Position numbers and translations under genes: made by a program
Notes under the pieces: generated by a model
Seen by the model: the letters and a program-made list of their open reading frames with translations, nothing else
The model's database searches: none
What the model was told of the DNA's origin: nothing
Shown here: in pieces, positions 9,935 to 22,672 of the stretch
How the letters are laid out: every line of letters begins with the position of its first letter
How positions within the stretch are numbered: position 1 is the stretch's first letter
DNA from: Epiperipatus broadwayi
Lineage: Eukaryota; Onychophora; Udeonychophora; Euonychophora; Peripatidae
Assembly: GCA_028023455.1 (NCBI GenBank)
Contig: JAQFVV010000018.1
Span: 9,260,771-9,324,770 of the forward strand
Direction: 5' to 3'
Length of the DNA stretch: 64,000 bases

Positions 9935-12900
9935 GCAGCAAGCTATCATCAATAATTATTATCATTTGGTAGTGTGCTTTATAGTTGAAGCAAGTAACAT
10001 AACATTCACATAAAAATAAAATTTATTTCATCTCATAAAGCATACTCTACAATTATAAATATCAAATCACAACATCTTTATCATATTCTATATTAATTGC
10101 TTAACTTTATTTTAATAAAAACTTTTTGTTTAATAATAAACTTCCAATTATCTGGTAGAAAATAAAATATCTTATAAAATAAAGAAAGACAGGCATGCAA
10201 TAATTGTTGAACAACGAAAGTTAAAATAACAATGAAAATAGTAAAGCAGATTATAATTTTTATAAAGCATTTTTTTTTTTAAAAGAAAGCTTAACTATTA
10301 AGAAAATATTATTAAAAAAATCTAAAGAGATTCCAATTAATAGTTCCATTAAGCTATTCAATTCTGACACTGTAGCCATGGGTGTAAATATAGTCATTAC
10401 CATTAAAAAAAAAAAAATATTTAAATTGCAGTATTTTAAAAATTATTACTTTTATGATTGTTCATAAATTTCAAAATCTGTTAAGTTCTAAAACTAAACT
10501 TTTATTACATTTCTCACATAAGTTCTGATTAAAAGAATATATACTAATATTAGCCTATGTAATGCATTGTTTTATGTAAATGTTCTTTATCCAAAGGCAA
10601 GAGAAAATAATTAAGAAATATAGTACTACAACCAAGCTTCAACATTTGTTTATTGTTGATATAAGTTTACAATTACATGCATACTCTATTAACATTGTTT
10701 ATTTTAGTAATTCCATATTCAGAGTAGCATTAATCCTACAAATTTAGGCTCATTATAGATTAAGAATAATTACTGATATAAAAATATTATAACTACTTGC
10801 AGAATTTTTTTTTTTCCTGAACTTCATTAGACCTCTTTTTCACGCACACTAAATATTAAATTATCTGATAAATCAAATCTTCCCTAATTAAATAAAAAAC
10901 AACACTATGTTATTTTTTTAAGCTACAAAAATTGGAAACTATCTATTTGAAAGTGTTCAAAAAAATCTGAATAAAGTTAATAAAAAAAAAATTACACAAA
11001 AGATCTCTCAGGCACTGAAATATGTGCATTTATATCAAGTACAGATTATGTTATATTTACTCAAAATTATAGATGATTAGTGACCATACACAATCAATGA
11101 ACTCCTAAATAATAAAACCATTTATTATTATTATTATTATAAAAAGTTATACTAACATGGTGAAAATTTATACATCAGTTTATTTTCTTTAAAAAATTGA
11201 AAGTTATAATGAAATAAATATTTTTATGAAAATGAAAAATTACTGCCCCTCCCTTTCATGTGTATATTTACATATATATTTTAATAAGTCACAGTTTGTG
11301 CTCTTTGTTATGCAATCCTGTCTTATTATATTATTCACACTATTAATTTTTATTATGAAAATGAAATTCTTATTGATCTTTTTTTTACTTTTTTCAATTT
11401 ATAATTTATTTTCATGGAATAGCTGTTCAGTATTAATATAGATAAAATATCTGACTCAAGAGCAAAAAAATTTCTGGATCTATTTTCAACATGCCACTTG
11501 CAATTAATCATACTATTATTATATATATATTTAGAATGGAAATGGGAAATTAAATTTTTAAAAAGAGTTTACTCACAGAAAAGGTTGCAAATCCTAAAAT
11601 AATATGTAAAAATTATTATTTATATGATGAGTTATTCTTGATGCCAGTGAAATTTGTTAACTAAAATGAAGGACTATGCACTACATTCTACTATAAATTA
11701 ATCAAATACAATTTTTTTTTATTATTGTTTAAGTGAAAAATAATTCAGAAATTTTTAAGTTCTCAAGAATATTTCTTTTACTAAATTGGTCTGAACTGCT
11801 CAGAAAATCTGCAATTATTTCTGACAATCTAACAAAATGAAATGATACAAGCCTTGTGTGGTTTGGTTTAGTAAAAAAGTGATATAGTCAAATTTGTCAT
11901 TTCCAATGCTCAAATTTCTTATAAATTCCCAAGCAATAAACCATTCATCAGTTATTTTATTATATTTCATATAAAAGCAGAAATTTTTTCATTAATTAAA
12001 ATTTCTAAGTAAAAAAGGCTGCACCTCTCCATTTTTATTATTTTCAAACTCTACCCTTTCCAGCAATTCATTGTAAACCACAATGATTACATCTACTAAA
12101 AAAAAAGGCTTATCAAACATTTAATGTATTTTTCCTTTTATACCATTACATTTATATAACTAGCTCAAGCAAACTAAGCAAACTTTCCTACACAGTTTGG
12201 TAAACTAAGCATGCAATTTGTAAATCCAAATTTGCTTGAAAAATTATAAAAAAACTTTAAAGTTTTTAAAGTATATGAAATTAATATATTATTATATATC
12301 TCTATAATTCTGATAAAATGATGTGTATATATGTAAACACAAGGAGAACAAATTTAAAAAGAGGAAAGCTATCATCAAACATGTTTCTTTTGAAAATTAA
12401 AAAAATGTATGTACGTATTTAAAATATGAAAAGGTATATAACTTATCTTTGCCTGCCATATCACACTACTGATATGCAATCCATCTATAATATAGGATGT
12501 TGTGTATATATGTAAGTGTATATAAGAACATTTTGTATCATGTTTCAATTTTTATGTATATATTTATTAATCCTAAATGTGGTTAGAATGACGAAATATT
12601 AACCTACTTCCTGTTAGGAAAGTTTATTCTACTTTAGAGTGCTAAAATTAAAAATAAATATCAAGATGAAATAACTATTTAAAAAATTTTACTATTAATA
12701 TACAGAACAAGAATGATACAAATTAGCATTATATAAATGTTTATGTTTATACATCTACTTTTAATGTGTGTACATGTTTTTGCATAAATAGATTATATAC
12801 TTTTACATTGTTGCTTTTTTTAAAAAAACACTATAAAATAGTAAACTGCACCTTTAAATACTAATTTGTTACCAATCCTCAGTGAATAATTTGGAGTGTA

Positions 12901-13669
12901 AATGCAATTTTTAATTCCTAGACAGAAAGTCACTTTTAAGTGACAGGCAAGAATGTGAACCTTGACTGGAAGTAACTTGGTATATTATATTAATGTATTA
13001 CACAGCCTAGAAAGAAAAAAAAGAGAATATCTGAATCTGTTGTCATGTTAATTGAGTGCTACCCAAAAAATAAATAATTGATTTCTTTTGTTGCTGGGAG
13101 GAGTACCATCAGAGACAGTTAATATTATAAAGATTTGTTTTAATTAGTTCATAAAAAAATTGCTGTTATTAATATTTTTATAGTAATGTTTATTATAATT
13201 TGTACATTATTTATAAAAAGTTAAATAATATTACTAATACTATTTATAGTCAATGCTAGTATCAGTTATTGAAGATTGCCATCTTTTGCTAATTAATCAC
13301 AAATTATTTGAGGTTAATTATACATTCAGGCATGACATTTGAGGCAGCAAAAATTTATGCCTTTTCACCTCTGAAATATTAATATGAGATTCCATTTTTA
13401 ATCATGACAAAGTGATTTGTAATATTTTCTTATACTAAAGACTACTATAAGCTTTAAATATTTTTTGTATGTGCTTTTTTTACAATTTTATTATAAATAT
13501 TTTTTGACTATACTTAAATAATCTTCATTAGTTTTAATTTTTGTGAACATACAGTTAATTTAAAAATCTGGATCAAAGTTTAAAAGATTGACTTTAACTA
13601 GTTTATCATAACAAATCAGAAATGTATGTTAAATATAATATCTGCCCAAAAGCAGGCTAAGAAACGTAA
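9935..13669. other. AT-rich DNA without recognisable genes
   Basis: About 3.7 kb of AT-rich sequence with homopolymer runs and short microsatellites such as the ATT run near 11120-11140. The few open frames (for example 11226-11441) are low-complexity and hydrophobic, as expected by chance from T-rich DNA. No repeat boundaries were recognised. Confidence 0.6.
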
Positions 13670-13674
13670 TCAAT

Positions 13675-14504
13675 TGCTAAGTATGTGTGTATATTCATTT
13701 ATATACATAAAATAAGTAGCATTTAGTAAAATGATATTATATCTGTAAAAGAAATGTATGTGCGTGTATGCGGAAGGCATACACATTATTTTAAAAAGTA
13801 TTTAGATTAATTAAATAGTTTTAAATAAGAGTAAATCTTATATCTATAAAGATTAGGTATACTGATAAATAATCAGTATTAGCAGAGACATTAATCTTAG
13901 TTAAAGTAAAGAAAGCCACTGCAACATTGGAATGTTTAGTTCTGGATCATATTTGATGACAATGAAAATGCATTGCTAAAAATAGATAAATGGAATGTGA
14001 ATGGTGCTATCTAATCACAAGAATCGAATATGGAAACTCTAGATATGGACCACCACGTGAGCAGCTGATGGCCAATCAAAAGAGACATTCTACAACACCA
14101 AGGAGTGTGTGTAGAAGAACAAGAACAGTGACTTGCTAGGCGAAGCACCAGGAATGCAGATGTGCCATCCGACAAGTGCTCAAGTCCCCTCTACTTCACC
14201 TTAGCCTTGTGGAGAAGTTACCTCTGAATGTATAACAGCAAATTTAGGGACTCACAACAGGTCATATCGATCTATAAAATTTTGTATGCCTTCGGGCCCA
14301 TATATTATGCTTAGTGAGATGTATATATAGTATATAATATGTAACATAAATAACTGCTAATGATTTATCATCTTTATGCTTAACCCTCTGTAAATAAAAC
14401 CATTACCTTTAAATTACTTGCCAAACCATTTCACATTATTCTTAGTATTTCTTTATTTAATTGTGTTTGCAATCCAGCAGGCAATAGTGCCAATAAACAC
14501 AGCA
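13675..14504 (+). repeat. 5' LTR of the Gypsy element
   Basis: 830 bp, TGCT...AGCA. It matches 18550-19360 along its whole length with scattered substitutions and small indels. A TATA-rich block (about 14315-14340) and AATAAA near 14393 could have served as promoter and poly(A) signal. Confidence 0.93.
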
Positions 14505-14506
14505 AT

Positions 14507-14525
14507 TGGCGCAGACACAGTCTTG
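14507..14525 (+). other. Primer-binding-like site of the Gypsy element
   Basis: TGGCGCAGACACAGTCTTG starts two bases after the 5' LTR. TGG at this offset is the usual start of a tRNA-complementary primer site. I did not identify the tRNA. Confidence 0.6.
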
Positions 14526-14726
14526 ATTACGAAACTCAACAGTCTGCCCAGCATAAGAAGTCATAGACTCTGAGGCAAATTCTCAGAAAATTGCACAACT
14601 GTCAGTTGAGAACAATTAGTGCATGGACAACCGAATAGGTTGGCATTCTAACTAATCAAAATTGTAGAGTGGACAATTTAATAAGAGAAAAAAAATTTTT
14701 TTTTGCTAAATTGACTAAGTCATCGA

Positions 14727-15480
14727 AATGCAGCCAGCTATAGCAGAATTTGACATTAGAGAGGCAATGAGTGGCCCCCGGATGTCCAGCAAATAGAGAA
14801 ACTGATAATTATAAACTAGAGTAGTAAAAGATAAATGTAAAACAGCGACATTATTATGTTTTGTTGGAAAAGGGTCATTCAAACAGCAAATAGGCTTTGC
14901 GAACCCCAAACTCCTAAAGAGATAATATTTAACCAAGACAAAGATCATTTGGCCAACTGCTTTAACCCTTGTGAGTCTAGAAACATTGCCAGACTCCATT
15001 TTAGAAATCACCAACAAGGCAATAATGAGAAAACACAAGATTATGATATTGCCTCTGTGAACTTGCAAAAAACTGCATTCACCACTCATACCTTGAGAAA
15101 GCCCTCTCGAACAATTCTTATGAGGAATGAGTAATAACAGTCTGAGACAGCAGTTATTGGCAGATACATTAATTATAATGAAGCTATTAAATGTGGAATA
15201 GCTCATGAATTTTTACAACAAGCCAAAGAATTTACTTACATGAAAGTAACAACAACGATCCAGTAGAAATCCACAAAATTGACAAATCCAAAAAAGGGTA
15301 ATCAAACAAAGGGGAATAACTGACAGAAATAAAAGTCAAATAAAATCTTTTTGTTGTGGTAAACCTGGTCACATGGCCCATGAGTGTTTTTACAAAGATG
15401 AACATTGTAAGCACTGCAACAAAGTTGGCCACTTAAAAAAGAATGTGCAAAAACAAGAGATTCGATCATTATAAGAGAAA
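14727..15480 (+). pseudogene. gag remnant with two CCHC zinc knuckles
   Basis: A gag-like frame begins near the ATG at 14727 but is broken by several stops and shifts. Its C-terminal end, about 15345-15450, encodes two retroviral-type zinc knuckles: CCGKPGHMAHEC and CKHCNKVGHLKKEC, the latter requiring a small frame adjustment. These nucleocapsid motifs bind the element RNA during particle assembly. The capsid part is too decayed to define. The knuckles lie directly upstream of the protease, as in typical Gypsy elements. Confidence 0.75.
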
Positions 15481-15679
15481 TATTAGCCAAGAGACAATTA
15501 CCAGAAAATCTACACAAGAGAAATTTGCTGTGATCAATAATATGTTTACAGACAAATTACAGAAATTTGAAATTACCGTAAAAATTTATGGAAAACCTCT
15601 ATCGGTGGAAATTGACAGTGGTATTAGGGTGTCTTTAGTTTCCATTAACAATAAACAATTGGAAAACCATCATGGCTGA
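15443..15679 (+). pseudogene. Aspartic protease remnant
   Basis: A 78-residue open frame overlaps the end of gag. It contains KIYGKPLSVEIDSGIRVSLV near 15580-15640, with the DSG active-site triad embedded in the usual hydrophobic context of retroelement proteases. In the family this enzyme cleaves the polyprotein. The frame stops soon after the active site and the downstream flap region is displaced by frameshifts. Confidence 0.7.
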
Positions 15680-15989
15680 GATGAAACAGCCAACTAAGCT
15701 GAAAGCTCGGGACATCAATGGTAATGCTATAAAAATCAAAGGCATAACGCAGGTCCCAATTATTTCTAACAGTAAAAAACTACAACTGCCATTATATGCA
15801 GTTCACATCCTATAAACCCCTCATTGACTGCGATTGGTTTCAGCAACTCAGAATAAAAATCGCATTAGTCAAAAACACTGACATTGAATAAGACATTAGA
15901 GATCGTTTTCCTAAACTTTTTAATGGGAAACTGGTATCATTAGAAATGACACCAGAAGCAGTGCCTATAATTTTTTAAACCGCGAAATG

Positions 15990-18365
15990 TCCTTTACGCT
16001 CAGAAAGAAAAAACAGTGGAAGAAATAAATGAATTGGTTAAGAACTGCGTACTTAAACCTACCGAGGAAGCAAAGTGGTTTACTCCATTAGTGATAATAA
16101 CTAAACCTAATGGACAAATACATTTGTGTGGTGATTACTGTGTATCCGTCAACAAAGCAATAACCAAATATGCATACCCCCTTCCAAATTCCAAGGAAAT
16201 TATAGCATCAATGCAAAATCTAAATATTTTGCTAAATTTGAACCTAAATGCGGCTTTCCACCAAATCCGGTTACCAACAAAGCTGCTGAAATTCTACCTC
16301 ACTATGCATGCAGGATTATTCAGATGCAAATGACTCCTGTTTGGCATAGCTTTAGTGCCCAATATACTTCAAGCAAAAGTTGAGACCATTATGAGCAGAC
16401 TTGAAGAGGTCATTCCTTACTTTTCTAACATGTTAGTCGACCGCAACTTCAGAAAACGAATTGAGTACTCGTATTACAAAAATTTGCCAAAGACAAGAAA
16501 TTTGGCGCAAAATTAAATGCAAAAAATATATATTGAATGCTAGAGAAAGTTTCTGGGACACATTGTATCAAGCTCAGGGACAAGCCCCTCCCCAAAAAGA
16601 TCAAAGCACTATCTGAAGCAAAGATTGAACAGTGTAAAACAGCTTTAGGCTTTTTGGGGCCTATTATAAAAATTTCCTGGACAGCAAAGCACACAAAGCG
16701 AAGCCACTATATAATTCATTAAAAAAAACAGATGGAAATGGGAAGTAGCACAGAAACAAGCATTTCTGCTACCAAAGCCCTTCTCATTTCAAATAAATTA
16801 CTGATCCACTATAGCAGTTATCTAGAAATAACCATGACAAGAAGCATTGGAATACAGTATGGGTGCAGTCATATGCTATCCAACTGTGGAGAACATCCAA
16901 TAGCATAATATTGCACATCTTATCCAAGGCAGAAAAAATTACAGTCAGCTAGACAAGGAAGCACTCACCATAGTGTTTGGGATTTGTAAATTCCACCAAT
17001 ATCTGTATGGACATCAATTTCAAATAATAACTGACCATAAGCCACTGTTAGGAATTCTGGGCATAAAACAGATGCCTGAACACTTAAGCCCTTGAATGTT
17101 GAGATGGCTTAACATACTCACAGGTTATGACTACAGCCTCAAAATAAAAAAGGCATGAAAATTGGTCATGCTGATATGCTATTGCGAATGCCAGACCAGT
17201 TAGAGAAAGTAAATGATGTAGAAATTAATTACATCGACAGATTGAAAAACCAGACTCTTAACAGCTCAAAAGTAACCATGTGGACTAGGGAAGATGCTGG
17301 CTACAGATGAATTATGGAAAAAATCACAAAGGTTGGCCAAAATAATGGCCATCTTCCTGCACATAGAGCTATGGAAAGCTTGGGAATAGTTGTCCATCTG
17401 TAAAGGATGTATACCTAAAAAAGATCAAGTCCTAATCCCAGTAAGCAGCAGATTGCAAATACTCAATCTATTACATGAGGTCATTAGGGCATCATCAAGG
17501 CAAAAGCAGTAACTCGTAGTTATGTCTGGTGGCCAAAAATTAACAGCGACATTGAAAGACGTATAAAAAACTGCACAAGCTGCCAATCATGTGCAAATGC
17601 ATCTCCAGCCAAATTTGACTCTTGGAAAGAAGCAGAGAAATCATGGCAGAAAATACACATCAATCACTGCATTCCTACCCAAGGACAATCATTTATGGTA
17701 GATGTTAATGCCTATTCGAGATGGGCTGAATATAAACCAGTCAAAAACACAAGTTTGGACAAAACCATCAACAGATTTTTGCATACCATGGCTTTCCAGA
17801 AACCCTAGTATCCGACAATGGTACAAAGTTAGCATCAGAAAAATTTGCAGATGATATGCATGAATGGGGGAAAAAGCACATATTTACTCTACCGTACAAC
17901 CCCCAATCAAATGGATTGGCCGAAAAAGCCATGCAAAATTTAAAGTCAGTCATCAACAAAATGGGAAAACAAAGATTGCAGAAAGTAGTTTTCAATATGC
18001 TTCTATATTAACATTTTACGCCTACTGCTAAGTCGGGAAAATCACCTGTAAAGAAATATTTAAGTCATAGATTGCGGACCAAGCTTGATAAAATTATACC
18101 ATCTAAGAATATAGAAGCACCTGCAAGCACAAACTATAAATTTGCACTGCAAGAACACATATGGGTCACAGATAATCATGTCAGATTTTGGTCAAAGACA
18201 GAAATTGTATGCCATTTAGGCAAGCAAGTGGGGACCATGCGAATGGTGGATGGAAGAGTGTTTTGCAAACACATCAACCAGTTGCGGAAAGATGAAAATA
18301 GACAACAAATGCCACAGCTGTTTCTGAAAAAAGATAACAGAATGCAATCCCAGATGATAATATGA
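15990..18365 (+). pseudogene. pol remnant: reverse transcriptase, RNase H and integrase
   Basis: RT begins at about 16016: VLKPTEEAKWFTPLVIITKP and CGDYCVSVNKAI are the standard first blocks. The YLDD-equivalent region near 16420-16440 reads NMLVD and has lost the second Asp in frame. RNase H is readable at about 16940-17060 (NYSQLDKEALTIVFGICKF, ITDHKPLLGIL). Integrase follows: a degraded HHCC region near 17440-17600, then VSDNGT near 17810 and NPQSNGLAEKAMQNLKS near 17895-17950. The last frame, 18072-18365, matches the C-terminal DNA-binding tail of Gypsy integrases. Stops and shifts occur in every domain, so no functional enzyme is encoded. Confidence 0.88.
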
Positions 18366-18539
18366 AAGTAGAAACTATAATCACTCCTTCTGCTGATGAG
18401 TTACTTGGTACTCAAGAACAAGAAAATCCTACAAACATAGAATCAGAAACCCCCAATGTTCAAAGAGAGAAAGAAAAATTCCCTCCCACCTTATAAGTTA
18501 AGAAAGCAGGCAAAAAGTAAAACGCTAATCTCTGAACTT

Positions 18540-18547
18540 GGGGGAGA
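18540..18547 (+). other. Polypurine tract of the Gypsy element
   Basis: GGGGGAGA ends two bases before the 3' LTR. This is the expected plus-strand primer for LTR retrotransposon replication. Confidence 0.7.
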
Positions 18548-18549
18548 TA

Positions 18550-19360
18550 TACTAAGTATGTGTGTATATTCCATTTATACACATAAAATAAGTAGCATTT
18601 AGTAAAACGATATTATATCTGTAAAAGTGTATGTGCGTGTACGCCAAAGGCACACACATTATTTTAAAAAGTATTTAGATTGATTAAATAGTTTTAAATA
18701 AAAGAGTAAATCTTATACTTATAAAGATTAGCTATAATGATAAATAATCAGTATTAGCAGAGATATTAATCTTAGTTAAAGTAAAGAAAGCCATTGCAAC
18801 ATTGGAATGTTTAGATCCTGATCAGATTTGATGATAATGAAAATGCATTGCTAAAAATAGATAAGTGGAATGTGAACAGCGCTATCTGATCACAAGAATG
18901 AAATATGGGAACTCTAGATATGGACCACCACCTGGACAGCTGATGGCCAATCAAAAAAGGCATTCTACAACACCCAGGAGTGCGTGTAGAAAAACAAGAA
19001 CAGTGACTTGCTAAATGAAGCTCCAGGAATGTAGAAGTGCCATCTGATGGGTTCTCCAGTCACCTCTACTTCTCCTTAGCCTTGTGAAGAAGTTTATCTC
19101 TGGACATATGAAACTAAATTTAGGGACTCACAACAAGGTTGTATTCGGGCTCTTACATTATGTTTAGTGAGATCTGTACATATAGTGTATAATATATAAG
19201 GTATACAAATGCTAATGATTTATTAACTTCATGCTTAATCTTCTGTAAATAAAACTGTTATCTTTAAATTATTTGTCGAGCCATTTCATATTATCTTAGT
19301 ATTTCTTTATTTAACTGTGTTTACAATCCAGCAGGCAAAAGAGTGCCGCTGGACACAGCA
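18550..19360 (+). repeat. 3' LTR of the Gypsy element
   Basis: 811 bp, TACT...AGCA. The second base of the terminal TG is changed relative to the 5' LTR. The 3' edge is followed directly by the target duplication TCAAT. Confidence 0.93.
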
Positions 19361-19365
19361 TCAAT

Positions 19366-20118
19366 AAAAATTGATCATTATTGATAACTTGCTATTAGTT
19401 ACCATTCCTTTAAAACAATGAATTTCTAGAATTTTGCTATTTAAAAAATGACTAAGATGCATACTATTGCAAATAAAAAAAAACACACAAAACGTATTTA
19501 AAATAGTTAACTTTAAATATATAAATAAAGTGTGAGAAGTAATTAAAATGTGTGATTTCCTACAAAATTTGCATATACATATGCAATGAGACTTAATTTC
19601 GTTTGTAATAATAATAATTATGTGCCCAAGCAAACAAAGTTGTTTATTTAAGTGCTTGTTTTAGTACTTGGGTTTAAATAATAGAAATATAATTTCAAAG
19701 TGATTCCACATTATTTATTTTCTACAAATGAAATGTAAAGTTCTATTGAACTTGAAATATAATTAACAAAAGCAAATAATTCTCAATATATGCAATAATG
19801 ATGCTGAATATGTAATCCTGTGCCAAAACAGAAAGTCTTCCAAAAAATTATGAGGTAAAAAAAGAATGAAGATAAAAAATTTAGGGAAAGACGACTCTAA
19901 TAAAATAGTGATTAGTTATTGATCTTTCAGCAAGAAATTATGCTGATAAAAACTGCTTATCAAAGCACTTGGCAGCTCATTTCTAATATCTACCCATCTG
20001 TTTTTGGCTATCTGAAGTAAATTAAAGAATAGTGATTCTATATTCAACAGAAATGTTCAGATAGAACGCTGTCAATGGGATCTGAATAATAAAAAACAAC
20101 TAAAGTTTGCAAATAATG
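19366..20118. other. AT-rich spacer between Gypsy and hAT elements
   Basis: About 750 bp without a credible open frame or recognised repeat. Confidence 0.6.
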
Positions 20119-20449
20119 ATTTCATTTAAGGTTGCACAGATTAATCGGCAAGTAAGTGGTAATCGGACCTATCGGTCATTATCCCGATTAATTGGTACTG
20201 GCCATAAATTGGCTTTGATAATCGGCAATTTTTGTATTTTAAAATTGCTGTTTGATATCAGGTTAGTAATCAAAAAATCAAAGATTTCTGTTATATATTT
20301 ATTACTTACATGAAAAAATAAAAATTAACCAAAAAATTTTTAATTCAAATTATTTCCTTTACATATTTTAACCTATTAAAAAATTAAAAATTTAATATTC
20401 AAAATTTAAAACCCTTAAATTATAATACAAAAACATGAGAAATCCCCCA

Positions 20450-22672
20450 TTTTTAAAGTATAGCCTATTCCTTTGTCGGTTCATAGATGTTACCACTAGT
20501 ACTGAAAATTATTTCACTTTCAATGGAAGATGCTGGAATATTTAGATATTACACAGTTAGTTTGCTCAAATTAGGAAAAAGTTCTTTTGAACTTCTCCAC
20601 CACAAAAATGGATCACTATGACATGGTATAATGGGTAAATTTAAATAGTTTTCTAATTCTTGATCAAAATGTTTGTTCATTCGTTTCTTTTTTTCTTTCA
20701 TTTGGAAAACATGCTCTTTTTCATTGTTTCATTTACCAGAAGCTAATTCATTCAAATAAATTGGAAAAACTTAGAGATTCTCCTCTATCTTGATCATCTT
20801 CAGATGGAGAAGCTTCAAAATTTAACTCTTCTAGAGATTTTAAATTATCAACATCTTCTAAGCTATCAAATGTCCGTTTTTTTGTTTCCTCTATCATATC
20901 CTCTTTTTGAAATTTCATTTTGAATCTTGGATCTAATAAAGATATTACACATAAAGACTTGTTTTCTATATATGCTGAAAATCTTTTCTTCATTGAAATT
21001 TGTAGTTCTTCTACATGGTATAAATTCCACTAAAGGAACTTCTGCTCTTTGTCTGAAGGTTTGTAATGATGGTATATTATAAGATGTGATATGTTGGACT
21101 ATTTCTATCATTTATGAGTGAATGTTGAATGTATAAAAAATGTTAAACTTTATTTAAACTTTCCAAATACAAACAACTTGTTAGTAATAACACACAAATA
21201 GACAATTTGTGTGTTATTACTAACAAGTTGTTTGTATTTGGAAAGTTTAAATAAAGTTTAAAAATTTCTATACATTCATTGTCTATTTGTGTGTTATTAC
21301 TAACAAGTTGTTTATATTTGGAAAGTTTAAATAAAGTTTAAAAATTTCTATACATTCATTGTCTATTTGTGTGTTATTACTAACAAGTTGTTTGTATTTG
21401 GAAGTTTAAATAAAGTTTAAAATTTTCTACACATTCAACATTCACTCATAAATGATGAAAATAGTCTAACATATCACATCTTCTGCTCTTTGTTTGACAA
21501 GAATAAATTCAGTCTCTATTATGAGAATTATTAAAGATGATGTAGTTTCTCATTTTCTGACTTCAGGGTAATTTTTTCAAATGGTTTTAAAAGTATAACA
21601 ATTTTATCAATGAGAACCCAGTGATAAAAGCTCAGCATAAAAATTTTATTGTCTATAATGTGCCTTTTGCTATTCTAATTTTCTTTCCAGTATGTAGAAT
21701 TCCAGTAAGTAGAAAAATTTTGAATTAATTTGTGGTTCTGTAAACCTAACTTGTCTTATAATTCTTCCAATTTTCTTAAAGCTAAAGTAGAATGATTAAA
21801 ATGTGTGACAATATTTCATTAGCTGTGATTATAGTTTTCACAACTTGTTAAGAAAATATGCATTTGTTAAGTATCAGCTGCAGTGTATGTATAAAGCATG
21901 ATAATGCCTCTTAAGTTTCAATTACTGATTCCAGCTACCATATTTTCTCCAGAACTCTTTCAATACTAAGAATAACTTATCACTTGTCAATTTACACTGT
22001 TCAAGAACATTATTTATCTGTTCACTTATTTGTGTAGTCAGGTGGGAACCTTCAAAAATAACAACTCTCAAACAGCTCTTTCTTGCTGAAACTGATCATT
22101 CAACCAGTGACCTGTTACACTTAAAAAAAAAGAAGAATTATTTGTAGTTGCTGTCCAAATATCAGTGGTTAGAAAAATATATTTTGCATCATCAATAGAA
22201 TTCTGAATTTTTGACTGAACTTTTTGAAATATAGCAGGGATATTATCTATTGTAATTAGGAGCAATTTTTCTTAGTAATTTTTGAAATCCTAAATCAGAC
22301 ACAACAGAGTATGGTTGTATATCTTCCAGCTAAAATTTCTCCAATCAAATAATGAACTTCTTTGGATAGTTGATCATTTATAATCCATAATTTTTTCTTC
22401 TCTAATACTTAAGTTAAAGTAGCCCGTCTTAATATACATGTTTCTGTTGTTACTGATAAACATCCATCTTCTTTGGTTTCTCTTTTCATCTTTCCAGTTT
22501 CTTTTAAACAGTCTTCATGATGATATTTTTTGAAATGATTTATTATTTTTGTGGTTATAAAAGTTTTAGCATTTTTTCAACCTCTTGATATTAAAGCATT
22601 ACATAAATTGCACTTTGAAAACCTCTGATTTTTGTTTATCTTAAAAAATTTCCCTACATTACTAGAAGCCAT
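20450..22672 (-). pseudogene. hAT transposase (BED zinc finger, RNase H-like, dimerisation domain), broken
   Basis: Reading on the minus strand from the ATG at 22672, the N-terminus encodes a BED zinc finger: CNLC, then HFKKYHH about 30 residues later, with one in-frame stop between. At 22265-22068 the motif FLTTDIWTATTNNSSFFLSV carries the first catalytic Asp context typical of ZBED/hAT transposases. At 20993-20930 SLLDPRFKMKF is the conserved hAT block. The C-terminal dimerisation domain is readable at about 20680-20470 (LPIIPCHSDPFLWW, FPNLSKL, IPASSIESE). These proteins cut and paste the element. Stops, frameshifts and a repeat insertion make this copy non-functional. Confidence 0.85.
21085..21485. 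repeat. Palindrome plus 80-bp tandem repeat inside the hAT element
   Basis: An inverted pair with its axis near 21202 joins a minus-oriented copy (about 21120-21199) to three plus-oriented copies. The word GTGTGTTATTACTAACAAG recurs with an exact 80-bp period (21209, 21289, 21369). The outer flanks are also mirror images: sequence near 21085-21135 recurs reverse-complemented at about 21430-21480. TTCTGCTCTTTGT appears in direct orientation just outside both sides (near 21040 and 21482). This looks like a fold-back insertion or a duplication-inversion within the transposase gene. Confidence 0.8.

Larger units (their letters stand above)
13675..19360 (+). mobile_element. Ty3/Gypsy-type LTR retrotransposon, full length but dead
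   Basis: The two LTRs start TGCT (13675) or TACT (18550) and end AGCA (14504 and 19360). The element is flanked by the perfect 5-bp duplication TCAAT at 13670-13674 and 19361-19365. The internal part is 4,045 bp, with a primer-binding-like site after the 5' LTR, a purine tract before the 3' LTR, and gag zinc knuckles, protease, RT, RNase H and integrase in that order. RT before integrase places it in the Ty3/Gypsy group; the lineage was not determined. Many stops and frameshifts disrupt every domain and the LTRs have diverged from each other, so it is not recent. No envelope-like gene is visible. Confidence 0.92.

Noticed and set aside
9743-9952. A His/Tyr-rich small protein on the minus strand
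   Set aside because: The distinctive residues come from the ATA/ATG microsatellite at 9892-9934 and nothing else in the frame is recognisable.
11226-11441. A membrane protein with several hydrophobic segments
   Set aside because: T-rich DNA yields Phe/Leu/Ile-rich chance frames; there is no domain and no flanking evidence of a gene.
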